Counted from the first letter of the stretch, positions 8,755 through 18,076 are shown. The stretch is DNA of 64,000 nucleotides from Bacillus_BD sp963787345 (GCA_963787345.1 CAWBCW010000005.1:186001-250000), one strand, 5' to 3'. A program made the numbers and translations. Notes: a model not told the origin generated them from the letters alone.

Positions 8755-9969
8755 TCATCTCTCGCAACACTTTTTATATTTCTTCCCGCTCCCGCATGGA
8801 CATGGGTCATTTCGACCAACTTTTATAACTTTTTTTCCAATACGATGTGGTTTCATCATACTTGGTAGTTTCCGTAATAAAGACCGATCCTCTTTACTTA
8901 ACTCCGTTGCAGTATAGCCTTTGAGAAACCATTCTCTCGTATGATTCATCAAATCATAAACATGTTCTCTAAAAGCCTGATTGACTTCTAAACTTTTGAT
9001 TTCAAAAATGCCATCTAAATATTTTAAAATATGATTCGGACCTTCACCGTTTTTAGTCGCATACACGCATACTTCTACAAATCGTTCCGCTTTTTCTCGA
9101 TTAATTTCATAATGTTGGATTAAGTAGTTTACAAATCTTTCGTAACTATGGTTTCTTTCGATAAATCCAAGTTCCCCTGCTTTGAGAAGCTGTTGTTTCG
9201 TAAAAGGATAATAGGGAATATACTTTCTTTTTTCTTGTTCTTGTTTCACTCTCTTCGAATCAAGCACTCTCACATTCGAGTAGCCTTCATCATCCCTTTT
9301 ATATCCCTTTAAATAAGAATTAACCTCCTCAATAATTGGAAGGAACTCCTGTAAATCCAACGATTCTTTTGTATGAACTTCGATCATTTTTATTAGTTCT
9401 GTTTCACTTAAGATTCCATAATAAAATAGTAAACCGTTCGTAAGCTTAATCCACTCTGTATTTCTATGTATAATTGTTTTTACATGAGCGTCTTCCTCTA
9501 ACAACAATACCGATTCGATGAGTTCATTCGGGATTGCCACAACCTTATTTCCTTCGAACGTTCCGGTATAGATTAAGCCTTGCTTACGAAAGTATTCAAT
9601 TTGACTAGATTCTAAGTCAGGAGCAAGAATATAACCGTCATTAAGAGCTATTTTCTTTAGAATATTGTAACGGTCCTCATCCCATTGAAGGACGATCTCT
9701 TCAAGAAGTTCCGGAATTTTTAAATGTAATAAGTCGATAAGATCTGCTTTTTTCAGGCCACTTGCGCCTTTTATTTGAAGACTCTTCCTTATATCATCGA
9801 GTTCAGATTTTGTTAATTTATTTAGACCTTCTATGAGGGAAAAAGGGATCTTAATCTCACTCCAGTTTTTCTTATATTGCTGTTCCTCTTTTTTCTTCTG
9901 ATCTTCCTTTACTCTTGTCATAACACTACTTAAAGCTTTCTCTAGTTGTTTATTTGTATTTGTATTCAT
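8755..9969 (-). CDS. SEC-C metal-binding protein with Rho-N/SAP-like N-terminal segment
   Basis: 404 residues. The C-terminus is a SEC-C zinc motif, GRNDPCPCGSGKKYKKCC, as in SecA and many stand-alone proteins. An early Lys/Glu-rich coiled region is followed by a helix-extended-loop-helix segment (LTKSELDDIRKSLQ, SGLKKADLIDLL) like the Rho N-terminal/SAP fold, which can bind nucleic acid. The middle is mostly helical with no motif I can name. No signal or membrane segment, so it is cytoplasmic. The gene is monocistronic with its own terminator. Function is unknown; the two end domains suggest a nucleic-acid or ribosome-linked role, which is inference. Confidence 0.8.
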   Translation of the reverse strand: MNTNTNKQLEKALSSVMTRVKEDQKKKEEQQYKKNWSEIKIPFSLIEGLNKLTKSELDDIRKSLQIKGASGLKKADLIDLLHLKIPELLEEIVLQWDEDRYNILKKIALNDGYILAPDLESSQIEYFRKQGLIYTGTFEGNKVVAIPNELIESVLLLEEDAHVKTIIHRNTEWIKLTNGLLFYYGILSETELIKMIEVHTKESLDLQEFLPIIEEVNSYLKGYKRDDEGYSNVRVLDSKRVKQEQEKRKYIPYYPFTKQQLLKAGELGFIERNHSYERFVNYLIQHYEINREKAERFVEVCVYATKNGEGPNHILKYLDGIFEIKSLEVNQAFREHVYDLMNHTREWFLKGYTATELSKEDRSLLRKLPSMMKPHRIGKKVIKVGRNDPCPCGSGKKYKKCCER

Positions 9970-10052
9970 GATTTACCCCCTGCTCTCTCCATTATATCTT
10001 GATAAATTTTAATAGATTTAAAAGATTGGAGAGTATATGCCAATATAGCAAG

Positions 10053-10102
10053 AAAAAAGGATGTTCAAAAGGAGAGTGCCTCCCCTATTAAACATCCTTT
10101 TT
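10053..10102 (-). terminator. Intrinsic terminator of the MFS gene
   Basis: aaaaaggatgtt pairs with aacatccttttt around a 25-nt loop that itself contains a small stem. T-rich on the minus strand. Confidence 0.7.
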
Positions 10103-10113
10103 AAGCGATTTAT

Positions 10114-11331
10114 TCAACTTGACTTAAATACCTGTTCATTCGCTAGTTCTCTAGCGCTACGGCTTACCCTTCCATGTAAGAAGTGATAAATAATCAGTCC
10201 TGCAAGCACAAAAATGGAACTGTAAAAATATAAGGAAATATATCCAATTTGTGTACTAAGAATTCCAACGATTACAGATCCAATCGCAAGTCCGGAATCC
10301 ATCGTTGACAAATAAGTAGCTGTGGCCAGTCCCCTCTTGTTAGATGGGGCAATTTGTACGGCCACCGTCTGTGCTGTTGGAAAAATTGTTCCCCAGCCAA
10401 GACCAATGAAAGCTGCTGATAATAAGAAGATAAATGCACTGCTCGCTTGACTTAATAAAAACATTCCGATTGCAAAGCTGATAATAGATGGAATCATGAT
10501 GACATTCGCACCGTACTGATCAAACCATTTCCCCGTAAATGGTCTTGAGATTAAAAGGACAATCACATAAACAATAAAGAAATAGCTAGCTACTTCTGTC
10601 AATTGACGTTCCTCTGCATATACGGATACAAACGAAACGATCGATGAATAAACAAGCGCAAAAAAGAAGCTGACTAGAGAAATTCGCAATGCAGATACTT
10701 CGATAAGGTCTTTGATCTTTAAGCCTTTTTTCTTCGGTTCTGTTTCCTTTATGGCGGCTATTTTCTCTCCTTTCGGTAGAGAGATTAATAGTCCTGTAAA
10801 CGCTCCGATTACAACACTAACTGCACTAATCACAAACATAACCGTTGATCCCCATAGGTTCATGGCGAATAACCCGACAAATGGGCCTAATGCCATCGAA
10901 ACATTCATCATGAGTCCATAGTATCCCATACCTTCCCCTTTTCTGCTATTAGGGATGATGGTCGCTACAATCGTTCCCAATGAAGTGGTGATCATTCCGA
11001 ATCCGATCCCATGAATCACCCGTAAAATCAATAAACTAATTAACGAAGTTGCAAAAAAATACATAAAAGCGGCACCTAGATAAAGAATCAGTGAAACGAG
11101 AAATACCTTTCGAATTCCAAAAGATTCAATCCATTGCCCTGCCACGAAACGAATCAGAATGGCTGCAATATAAAAAACAGCTACCAATAAGCCAGCTTGC
11201 CCCGTATTCCCTTGTAAATCCTGAATTAAATAAACCGGAATCGTCACAAGCAAATAATAATAATTTAAAAATATCAATAAAGTAGTTAAACAGACTGAGA
11301 TGTAATCTTTCGTCCATAGTCGATTACTCAA
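10114..11331 (-). CDS. Major facilitator superfamily transporter (12 TM, efflux type)
   Basis: 405 residues with twelve hydrophobic helices and a longer charged loop in the middle (GEKIAAIKETEPKKKGLKIK), the classic 6+6 MFS layout. The loop between TM2 and TM3 contains GQWIESFGIRKVFLVS, the G-x-x-x-D/E-R/K-x-G-R/K-K/R motif A variant. The second-half repeat is GKWFDQYGANVIMIPS. The start is TTG 11331 with GGGAGG 7 nt upstream; the ATG 24 nt earlier has none. The substrate is unknown; drug or small-metabolite export is the usual role of this subfamily. Stands alone. Confidence 0.85.
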   Translation of the reverse strand: MSNRLWTKDYISVCLTTLLIFLNYYYLLVTIPVYLIQDLQGNTGQAGLLVAVFYIAAILIRFVAGQWIESFGIRKVFLVSLILYLGAAFMYFFATSLISLLILRVIHGIGFGMITTSLGTIVATIIPNSRKGEGMGYYGLMMNVSMALGPFVGLFAMNLWGSTVMFVISAVSVVIGAFTGLLISLPKGEKIAAIKETEPKKKGLKIKDLIEVSALRISLVSFFFALVYSSIVSFVSVYAEERQLTEVASYFFIVYVIVLLISRPFTGKWFDQYGANVIMIPSIISFAIGMFLLSQASSAFIFLLSAAFIGLGWGTIFPTAQTVAVQIAPSNKRGLATATYLSTMDSGLAIGSVIVGILSTQIGYISLYFYSSIFVLAGLIIYHFLHGRVSRSARELANEQVFKSS

Positions 11332-11484
11332 AAAAATTCCTCCCGTTCTAATCATAACTCTTTCATTCTATCACTATTTTACCTTTTTTATATAATATAT
11401 TAATAAGTTAAATTATTTAAAAAACATATTTATGTAAAGGACTTCCCTATGCAAAATATAGGATGGATACTATCTTTACATAAA

Positions 11485-11524
11485 AACAGGCCTCAATCTC
11501 TTACTAGAAGAGTTTGGGCCTGTT
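11485..11524 (-). terminator. Intrinsic terminator of the LysM-CAP gene
   Basis: aacaggcc and inner caatctctt pair with aagagtttg and ggcctgtt, and T-rich sequence follows on the minus strand. Confidence 0.8.
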
Positions 11525-11537
11525 AATATGCTAGTTA

Positions 11538-12146
11538 TTATTTGCTTATAAACATTTGCGTCCAGTAATGGCCATCCTCGACATAACCAACACCGATGTG
11601 AGTGAAACTAGTACTCATAATGTTTGCTCTGTGACCAGTACTGTTCATCCACGCATTGACTACTTCTTGTGCTGAACGCTGCCCCATCGCAATGTTTTCC
11701 CCTGCTGCTTTGTAACGAATTCCATAAGCTCTCATCATGTCAAATGGAGATCCATAAGTTGGGCTTGTGTGGCTAAAATAATTTTTGTCACGCATATCTT
11801 GAGACTTGTCTTCTGCTACTCTAGCAAGCTCCCAATCATACTTTAATGCTTTTAGACCTTGTTTCGCTCTCTCTTGATTCACTAGTTGCACCACTTCTTG
11901 TTCAACTGTGAAGCTTTCCTTTGTTGGAACATTAAGTTGCTGTCCAGGGTAAATCATGTTGATATTTGAAACCTGTGGGTTTGCTCTAATAATTTCATCG
12001 ATTCCTGTCGTTGTCTTTACAGCGATTTTCCAAAGTGTGTCTCCTGGAACTACTTTGTATGTGCTGGCCGCTAGTGATGCAGACGGAAATAGTAATGATA
12101 ATGTTAATGCTGAACCCATTAAAACTGTACCGATTTTTTTCTTCAT
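11538..12146 (-). CDS. Secreted LysM + CAP (SCP/PR1) domain protein
   Basis: 202 residues. A Sec signal peptide (MKKKIGTVLMGSALTLSLLF, cleavage near ASLA-AS) is followed by one LysM repeat (YKVVPGDTLWKIA to YPGQQLNVP) that binds peptidoglycan. The rest is a CAP domain: VVQLVNQERAKQGLKAL, LARVAEDKSQDM, YFSHTSPTYGSP with a conserved His, GENIAMG, and AWMNSTGHRANIM with a second His. This is the YkwD/SafA-like exoprotein layout of Bacillus, probably cell-wall or spore-coat associated. CAP activity in bacteria is poorly known. A Lys-rich start and an aaggagg site upstream support the ATG at 12146. Confidence 0.88.
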   Translation of the reverse strand: MKKKIGTVLMGSALTLSLLFPSASLAASTYKVVPGDTLWKIAVKTTTGIDEIIRANPQVSNINMIYPGQQLNVPTKESFTVEQEVVQLVNQERAKQGLKALKYDWELARVAEDKSQDMRDKNYFSHTSPTYGSPFDMMRAYGIRYKAAGENIAMGQRSAQEVVNAWMNSTGHRANIMSTSFTHIGVGYVEDGHYWTQMFISK

Positions 12147-12319
12147 GTATAAATCCTCCTTGCTGTCTTCTCTTGTCTTCTAAATTAAACCATTTTGTTT
12201 TTCTTTTTTCATTGCAAAAATATTGGTATGATTATTTCAGTTTTGTTACATCTATTACATTTTCTTATCTAAAAGACAGCAGGAGGTTTTCTCATAAATA
12301 AAGAAAAGAACGAGAAGTT

Positions 12320-13267
12320 TTAATCGAGTTCAGGCCCTTCCAAGTCATATGACTTAAAAATATTACGCTTATGCCACTTAAAAAACCTCTTGTTTTCAAG
12401 ATGAATACGTATCTTTAAGTCTCGCTCTAATCGATACATCTCATAATGATTCTCATTGATTTCCGTTGAAATAGCTAGTTTCCCTTGTCCATTAAAGCTA
12501 ATAAACCCTTTTGCAAAAAGAGCAGCATGATTTCGACAAAGCAGTACCCCATTATACGGATCTAATCGTTCTTCACCGCTACTGTCCTTCCAAGGTTTAG
12601 CATAACTAGCGATTAATAAATCGGATAAATTGATTCCGCATAGTGCACATTTTCCTTCCCACAATGGCAACAAGTTTTTTCGGAACCTTTGCTGGCCAAG
12701 ACGAGTTTTTGTTTTCACTTCCAACTCTGTTTCTGCAATTAAGGGAATTAATGTATGGTGTTCCGTTGCTTTTATGGCATCGATCGCAAATTCTAATTGT
12801 TCTTCACTAGTCCAATAGATGTTAGATTCACTAATAAGCTCAAGTAATTTAATCGCAAGTTCCTCATTACATGGATAAAGATACCCAGAGTTTCCATTCG
12901 CATCTTCCTGAAAAGGAGAATATTTAATTGGTAATAAAGCGGATAGTTCATGAAATTGATCACGAATATTCACGGGAGTGTCTAATTCATGGTATGTAAG
13001 ATTTATGACATAACTTTCATCGTTCAAACCATCATGATGTTGCAGCGGAGATGGCTTCTCACCCGTACGACAATCGTCCAATACAATACTCAACGCCACA
13101 ATATTTCCCTTCACATAATGAAAAATACGATCTCCCTCTTTGACTTCAGTCATCCTCAACCAAGAGTGAGGCACATTCCCTCCTTTATCTTTTATTGGCG
13201 ACCAAATGAGTCCTAGTTGTTTTTCTTCTTGATAGGTGTCACCTTGCATGACAATGAAACAGTTCAA
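12320..13267 (-). CDS. EVE-like + HNH endonuclease (probable modification-dependent restriction enzyme)
   Basis: 315 residues in two parts. Residues 1-150 resemble the EVE-like reader of EVE-HNH enzymes: WLRMTEVKEGDRIFHYVKG, IVALSIVLDD, then LLPIKYSPFQEDANG. This domain flips and reads modified cytosine in characterised relatives. Residues 195-265 are an HNH_2-type nuclease: CALCGINLSDLLIA (Cys207, Cys210), KPW, ERLDPYNGVLLC (Asn239, Cys244), NHAALFAKGFISF (His247). In many homologues the motif before KPW is ASHIKPW; here it is ASYAKPW, so the first His is Tyr222 and activity is uncertain. It stands alone with no methylase, as expected for a type IV system. The ribosome binding site aaggagg lies upstream of ATG 13267. 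Confidence 0.7.
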   Translation of the reverse strand: MNCFIVMQGDTYQEEKQLGLIWSPIKDKGGNVPHSWLRMTEVKEGDRIFHYVKGNIVALSIVLDDCRTGEKPSPLQHHDGLNDESYVINLTYHELDTPVNIRDQFHELSALLPIKYSPFQEDANGNSGYLYPCNEELAIKLLELISESNIYWTSEEQLEFAIDAIKATEHHTLIPLIAETELEVKTKTRLGQQRFRKNLLPLWEGKCALCGINLSDLLIASYAKPWKDSSGEERLDPYNGVLLCRNHAALFAKGFISFNGQGKLAISTEINENHYEMYRLERDLKIRIHLENKRFFKWHKRNIFKSYDLEGPELD

Positions 13268-13547
13268 TCTATTTCCTCCTTAAAATATAGACCTCTATGA
13301 ATACCTCTATTTTACCTAAAATATTTTTATATTACCTGCTTTCTATTTGTTATATACCCCTTTTTCCATAATCAAGCTTCCCCTAAGAAAACAAACCCTC
13401 TATCATCGTATTAAATGATATTAATTGAACCTATTTCATCCCTTTGCTAAAATATTCATATTAGTTGAAATTTAGCGTTTTAGTATGGTTTCTTTTTTGT
13501 TACACATAAGGGATTCTATTTTAAAAACTTTTGGGGGAAGTAAGGAA

Positions 13548-14270
13548 ATGTCAACAGTAGTAGAAAAGGATCTTTCGGAGCGATTTGAAGTCGCTTTTAA
13601 CCAGATTCATCGTTGGTTGAGAAGAAATATTAAGGGAGCACGTTCTGATAGGTTCACAGATTTATTGAAGAATGGGTTTCCGCAGCATTCACTGATTCGA
13701 AAAAACTATTATGATTTAAAAATGTTTGCTCGATTACGGAATTCCATTGTACATGAAAAAGTTGGAAAAGGCTTTTATATTGCTGAGCCTCATGTAAAAG
13801 TAGTCGATCAGATTGAAAAAATTGCCGCATCCGTTTATCAGCCGAAAAATGTCCTGTTGGTTGGATCGAAGCCGGTCTTTTACTATGATGAAAACTCCAA
13901 ACTATTAGACGTTTTACATGTCATCAAAACAAAACCATACTCGATTTTTCCCATTTACAACCAAAGCGGCTATAAATGGCTATTAACGGCAGAGTCTATC
14001 ATTCAGTGGCTCGCACAAAACCTTTCAGATAAAACGATTAATCTCGAACATATTAGAATAAAAGATTTATATGGAATGAGCAAGGTACGCCCTGTAGAAT
14101 TTGTTAGCAAAGAGTCTGATATGTTTGAGGTGGAGGAAATCTTTGAGGATTATCATCAAAAAAACCATAGACTTGAAGCAACCATCATTACAGCTACAGG
14201 AAGTCAATCAGAAAAACCATTAGCGATTATTACACCAAGAGATTTAGTTGAAATGGATACGATTCTTTGA
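13548..14270 (+). CDS. CBS-pair protein with helical N-terminal domain
   Basis: 240 residues from ATG 13548, chosen because gggggaag lies 8 nt upstream; the longer frame from 13485 has no site. The N-terminal ~100 residues are helical, with RLRNSIVHEK resembling HEPN/DUF4145-like domains (R-x-x-x-H with nearby Asn). The C-terminal half is a CBS pair: KPYSIFPIYNQSGYKWLLTA and PLAIITPRDLVEM. CBS pairs usually sense adenine nucleotides. The HEPN-like assignment rests on only a few residues. It has its own terminator and no operon partner. Function is unknown; a nucleotide-responsive regulatory role is inference. Confidence 0.6.
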   Translation: MSTVVEKDLSERFEVAFNQIHRWLRRNIKGARSDRFTDLLKNGFPQHSLIRKNYYDLKMFARLRNSIVHEKVGKGFYIAEPHVKVVDQIEKIAASVYQPKNVLLVGSKPVFYYDENSKLLDVLHVIKTKPYSIFPIYNQSGYKWLLTAESIIQWLAQNLSDKTINLEHIRIKDLYGMSKVRPVEFVSKESDMFEVEEIFEDYHQKNHRLEATIITATGSQSEKPLAIITPRDLVEMDTIL

Positions 14271-14278
14271 AATATAGA

Positions 14279-14324
14279 GGCGGTTCTTTCTTATTAGCCT
14301 AAGTCTTGAACCGCCCCGTTTTTT
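14279..14324 (+). terminator. Intrinsic terminator of the CBS gene
   Basis: ggcggttc pairs with gaaccgcc, followed by ccgtttttt. It lies between convergent genes. Confidence 0.75.
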
Positions 14325-14336
14325 ACTCGTGTTTCA

Positions 14337-15371
14337 TTAAGAAAAATTTGTAACGATAAATGTACCTGTTGTAGCAAAGTTACTCATATCTTCAAAGATA
14401 GAATTTACTTCTGAAAGGGACACTTCTCGGTTTACCATTTTACCTGGGCTCAATTTTCCCTGTGCTACGAGTGGAAGCATTGAGTGAAAACGGTGTGCAG
14501 GCATTCCTAGGGTCGTTTCAAATTTAATTTCATTTACGACCATTTGGTCAATTGGTAAGGAAATAAATCCTGCTTCTGCTTTCGTTGTCACCCCAATTTG
14601 TAAGTGACGGCCTTTCTTTCTTAAACTATTAATCGCATTCACACATGTTTGACTGATTCCGAGTGCGTCAATAGAAACATTTGCACCACCTTTTGTTAGT
14701 TCCTTTACTGCTTCAACGGGATCTACTTCTCTACTATTAACAGTATAAACAGCCCCCATTTTTCGAGCCAGACTTAGGTTATTTTCATTAATGTCGACCC
14801 CAATTACATTTGCCCCGACAGCAGTCGCCACATTGATGGCAGATAACCCTACACCGCCACATCCATAGACAACAACCCATTCTCCGGGCTGGACTTTAAT
14901 CTTGCCAACAATTCCTTCAAACGCTGTCATAAATCGGCATCCAAGCGCTGCTCCATCGGTAAAGCTTACTTCCTCTGGTAAATGGACTACATTACGATCA
15001 CCTAATGGAACTGCAACATATTCTCCATAACCGCCTGAATAGGCTATACCAGGAACTAAGAATGAATCACATAAATGGGTGTGTCCTTGCTGACAGTACG
15101 GGCAAGTTCCTTCACTACCAGAAAATGGAACGATGACACGATCGCCTCTTTTGAAATTGGTTATATTTTTTCCTACTTCCTCTATCACTCCACTTAGTTC
15201 ATGTCCCATAACTCCTTGTGTAATCGGCATATCACCTGCCCAAACATGCCAATCACTGCGACAAACTCCATTGGCTTGCACTTTAACAAGTACACCATTT
15301 TCGTCAATTATTGGATCTGGGACATCTTTTACTACCATTTTTTTAACATCTTCAACAACTAATGCTTTCAT
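14337..15371 (-). CDS. Zinc-dependent medium-chain alcohol dehydrogenase
   Basis: 344 residues. Catalytic zinc ligands are visible as Cys37 (NGVCRSDWH) and the MGHELSG motif (His57-Glu58). The nucleotide-binding motif is VVVYGCGGVGLSAINVA and Asp at VIGVDINENN selects NAD. The structural-zinc lobe reads EGTCPYCQQGHTHLC, i.e. three of the usual four Cys, the first being Glu. That is a variant seen in some family members but may weaken the structural site. It follows the aldehyde dehydrogenase gene by 26 bp on the same strand, so the pair probably oxidises an alcohol to its acid. The divergent LuxR-type gene is the likely regulator. Confidence 0.85.
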   Translation of the reverse strand: MKALVVEDVKKMVVKDVPDPIIDENGVLVKVQANGVCRSDWHVWAGDMPITQGVMGHELSGVIEEVGKNITNFKRGDRVIVPFSGSEGTCPYCQQGHTHLCDSFLVPGIAYSGGYGEYVAVPLGDRNVVHLPEEVSFTDGAALGCRFMTAFEGIVGKIKVQPGEWVVVYGCGGVGLSAINVATAVGANVIGVDINENNLSLARKMGAVYTVNSREVDPVEAVKELTKGGANVSIDALGISQTCVNAINSLRKKGRHLQIGVTTKAEAGFISLPIDQMVVNEIKFETTLGMPAHRFHSMLPLVAQGKLSPGKMVNREVSLSEVNSIFEDMSNFATTGTFIVTNFS

Positions 15372-15397
15372 ATTTTTTCCCTCCCCTATTTGGCTAT

Positions 15398-16897
15398 TTA
15401 ATTGAAATCAATTGTGACACTTTTTGTTTTCGTGTAGGCTTCTATGCCAGGATATCCCATCTCTGCTCCAATGCCACTTTGTTTAAATCCAGCGAGTGGT
15501 ACTGCAGCGTTACTATTCATATAGCCATTCACCCAGATTGTTCCCGCTTCCAATTCGTTGACGATTTTATAAATTTTATTGACATCTTTCGTATATACAC
15601 CTGCCGCTAATCCATATTCCGTTAAATTTCCCCGCTTAATGACCTCATCAATGTCATCAAATGGTAAAATACAGAGAACAGGTCCAAAGATTTCTTCTTT
15701 TACGGCAGTACAATTTTCATCAAGGTCGGCGATAATGGTCGGCTCAAAATAATAACCATCAGCTAAATTGCTGTCACTCGGAGTTTGGCCTCCAACTAGA
15801 ATTCTCCCGCCTTCTTTTTTCGCAATCTCAATATAATTTTTTACCCGATCCAACTGATCCTTTGACACTAACGGACCCATTTCTGATGTCGGGTCGAACG
15901 GATCACCCACTTTCATATTTTTGGCCATTTCTACTAATCGATCGGTTACTTCTTGATAAATCTCTCTTTCTACATAGACACGCGAACCAGCAGCACATAC
16001 TTGTCCTTGGTTCATAAATATTCCCATAAAGGCACCTTGAATGGCTTTATCTAAGTCGGCGTCGGCAAAAATGATATTAGGAGATTTCCCTCCTAACTCG
16101 AGCGTAATTTTCTTCAATGTATCTGCGGCTTTACGCATAATTCCCTTTCCGACGGATGTAGATCCTGTAAATGCAATCTTGTCAATATCCGGGTGACTTG
16201 TGATCGCTTCCCCAATCGTTCCACCTGGGCCTGTTACAATATTGACAACTCCATCCGGAAATCCTGCTTCTTTAATCAATTGACCTAAATATAGAGTACT
16301 TAAAGATGTTTGTTGAGATGGTTTTAAAACAACCGTATTTCCTGCCGCAAGTGGTGCTGCCAATTTCCAACAAGCACCAAGCAACGGAAAATTCCAGGAA
16401 GTAATTTGTCCACAAACACCGACAGGCTCCCGCTTCGTAAAGGCATGGACATTCCCGCCTGTTGTTAAGGACATCGTCTCTCCATTTAATTTGGTCGCCC
16501 AGCCAGCATAATAGCGGATATGTTCTGCAGCACCTAACACCCATCCATGGCGTGATAAACTTTCAATACTTCCAAAATCAATGGTTTCAATATAGGTTAA
16601 CTCATCCACATGCTCTTCAATTAAATCAGCCAATTTATTCAATAAACTAGAACGCTGTGCGGGGGAGCAGCTAGACCATGGGCCCTTAAATGCGGCTCTT
16701 GCGGCTCGTACAGCTAAGTCAACATCTTCTTTGCTTCCCTCATAGATTTTTCCAATAACTTGCCCATTTGCTGGATTAATCGTTTCATAGGCTTTTCCTG
16801 AAAGAGATGATACCCATTCTCCATTAATAAACATTTTTCTCGTTGAAGATAAAAACTCGTTAACCCTTTCTTGTGCCGACATCATTACTTTTTCCAA
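15398..16897 (-). CDS. NAD(P)-dependent aldehyde dehydrogenase
   Basis: 499 residues of the classical ALDH family, similar to phenylacetaldehyde/betaine-aldehyde-type enzymes. Signatures are FINGEWVSS, NPANGQVIGK, SWNFPLLGACWKLAPALAAG-like cofactor entry, GSTSVGKGIM, the general base in LELGGKSPN, the catalytic Cys in NQGQVCAAGSR, and EEIFGPVL. The open frame extends to 17023, but the TTG at 16897 has AAAAGGAG 9 nt upstream and gives the normal length, so I use it. Operon with the alcohol dehydrogenase. Substrate cannot be determined. Confidence 0.88.
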   Translation of the reverse strand: MEKVMMSAQERVNEFLSSTRKMFINGEWVSSLSGKAYETINPANGQVIGKIYEGSKEDVDLAVRAARAAFKGPWSSCSPAQRSSLLNKLADLIEEHVDELTYIETIDFGSIESLSRHGWVLGAAEHIRYYAGWATKLNGETMSLTTGGNVHAFTKREPVGVCGQITSWNFPLLGACWKLAAPLAAGNTVVLKPSQQTSLSTLYLGQLIKEAGFPDGVVNIVTGPGGTIGEAITSHPDIDKIAFTGSTSVGKGIMRKAADTLKKITLELGGKSPNIIFADADLDKAIQGAFMGIFMNQGQVCAAGSRVYVEREIYQEVTDRLVEMAKNMKVGDPFDPTSEMGPLVSKDQLDRVKNYIEIAKKEGGRILVGGQTPSDSNLADGYYFEPTIIADLDENCTAVKEEIFGPVLCILPFDDIDEVIKRGNLTEYGLAAGVYTKDVNKIYKIVNELEAGTIWVNGYMNSNAAVPLAGFKQSGIGAEMGYPGIEAYTKTKSVTIDFN

Positions 16898-17131
16898 ACA
16901 CTTCATCTCCTTTTCTATTGCATTCGATTGTTCTTTATCCCTAATTAAACAAATTGTCATGCTTTCGTGATAAACGCATCCAATACAAATTGGAAACGTT
17001 GTCATAAAAAATAATGAAAACAAAGTAAGGCTATAAATAGCGTCAAATCTCTATCTAAATGCTACCATTTGTTTTATAATTTAAGTATTCCTAATTTTCT
17101 ATCTATTATATCCCTCAAAAGGAGTGGTTTT

Positions 17132-17827
17132 TTGATCTCTTTAAATACCCTACAAAATAACGTCAAAGTTTTAGAATCTATTTCTAGTCATGAAGAACAA
17201 TTGTTTAAGATTCTTGAAATCTATATGGATTCCTTTCCTGTCTTAGATGGTTATTTATTCCGATATTCACCATTAGGCTATTTGGCAGAAGGTATATTAG
17301 CTGTTACCTCCTCTGGTTTAATATATATTCGGGAAATGAGAGACGATGTCCGTTCGCTTCCTATTATCTATTCAGCTATACAAGAGAGAAAAGCTAAATA
17401 TTGCTGCGGAATCGACTATTTACTCCAAACTAACAGCAAATATATTATTTCTTCCAATATCACTTCTATGATGGTAACACCGATTCTCATGGATTCAGTT
17501 GTGATCGGATATATATGTAGTACAGAATTCAAGGACAACCCTTCCTTTGATGAAAGTTTTCTTTCTTCTTTGTCCCAATATGGAAAACTAATCGGTAAAG
17601 CGTTTGAGAGATCTACTGATCCAAACAACACATCCCTTTTAAGTAGAAGAGAATTAGAGGTTATGAAAAGAATTTCATGGGGTGAAAGTAATAAGGAAAT
17701 GGCAGTAACAATGGAGCTAAGTGAATTTACGATTAAGCAATATGTTAAAACTGCTATTGATAAGCTTGGAGCGAAAAATCGAGCACATGCTGTCTCGGAG
17801 CTTTTGAGAAAAGGGATTATAAATTAG
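17132..17827 (+). CDS. LuxR-type transcriptional regulator with GAF-like sensor
   Basis: 231 residues. About 150 N-terminal residues look like a GAF-type sensory fold (FRYSPLGYLAEGILAVTSSG, MMVTPILMDSVVIGYICSTE). The C-terminus is a LuxR/GerE helix-turn-helix: LSRRELEVMKRISWGESNKE, LSEFTIKQYVKTAIDKLGAK, then AHAVSELLRKG. The TTG at 17132 has AAAGGAG directly upstream and is preferred over the upstream ATG at 17069. It is divergent from the aldehyde/alcohol dehydrogenase operon, with about 235 bp between starts, so it probably controls that operon in response to a small molecule. That is inferred from position. Confidence 0.75.
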   Translation: MISLNTLQNNVKVLESISSHEEQLFKILEIYMDSFPVLDGYLFRYSPLGYLAEGILAVTSSGLIYIREMRDDVRSLPIIYSAIQERKAKYCCGIDYLLQTNSKYIISSNITSMMVTPILMDSVVIGYICSTEFKDNPSFDESFLSSLSQYGKLIGKAFERSTDPNNTSLLSRRELEVMKRISWGESNKEMAVTMELSEFTIKQYVKTAIDKLGAKNRAHAVSELLRKGIIN

Positions 17828-17830
17828 AAA

Positions 17831-18001
17831 GGATAACCTTGAAAAAGGTCTTGAGGAAATATCTCAAGGCCTTTTTCAAGGTTATTCAGTTCCTATCTAA
17901 GAAGCCTAATAAGTAGCTTTAATGATAGACAATGCTAAAATCATTCGTAAATATTTATCCAAATCCTTTTTACTCTCATAAAACTTAAATGATGATAAAA
18001 T
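17831..18001. repeat. Long direct repeat, copy A (left flank of the molybdoenzyme island)
   Basis: About 171 bp, by eye roughly 85-90% identical to 29191-29362 in the same orientation (offset 11,360 bp). It begins ggataaccttgaa and ends in acttaaatgatgataaaatg. The first 55 bp are a hairpin; the other ~115 bp are AT-rich with no ORF. The two copies bracket the molybdoenzyme cluster. Confidence 0.8.
17832..17886 (+). terminator. Long hairpin inside repeat copy A, probable terminator of the LuxR-type gene
   Basis: ataaccttgaaaaaggtctt-gag pairs with ctc-aaggcctttttcaaggt over about 24 bp with a 7-nt loop. The stem contains the T-rich arm. It starts just after the LuxR-type stop codon. Confidence 0.6.
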
Positions 18002-18076
18002 GAATTCCATGAAAGTCAGATCTCACCTAGTTTCTAGTTACACCATTCTCTTGTTGAATAAATAGGGCAGAACCTG

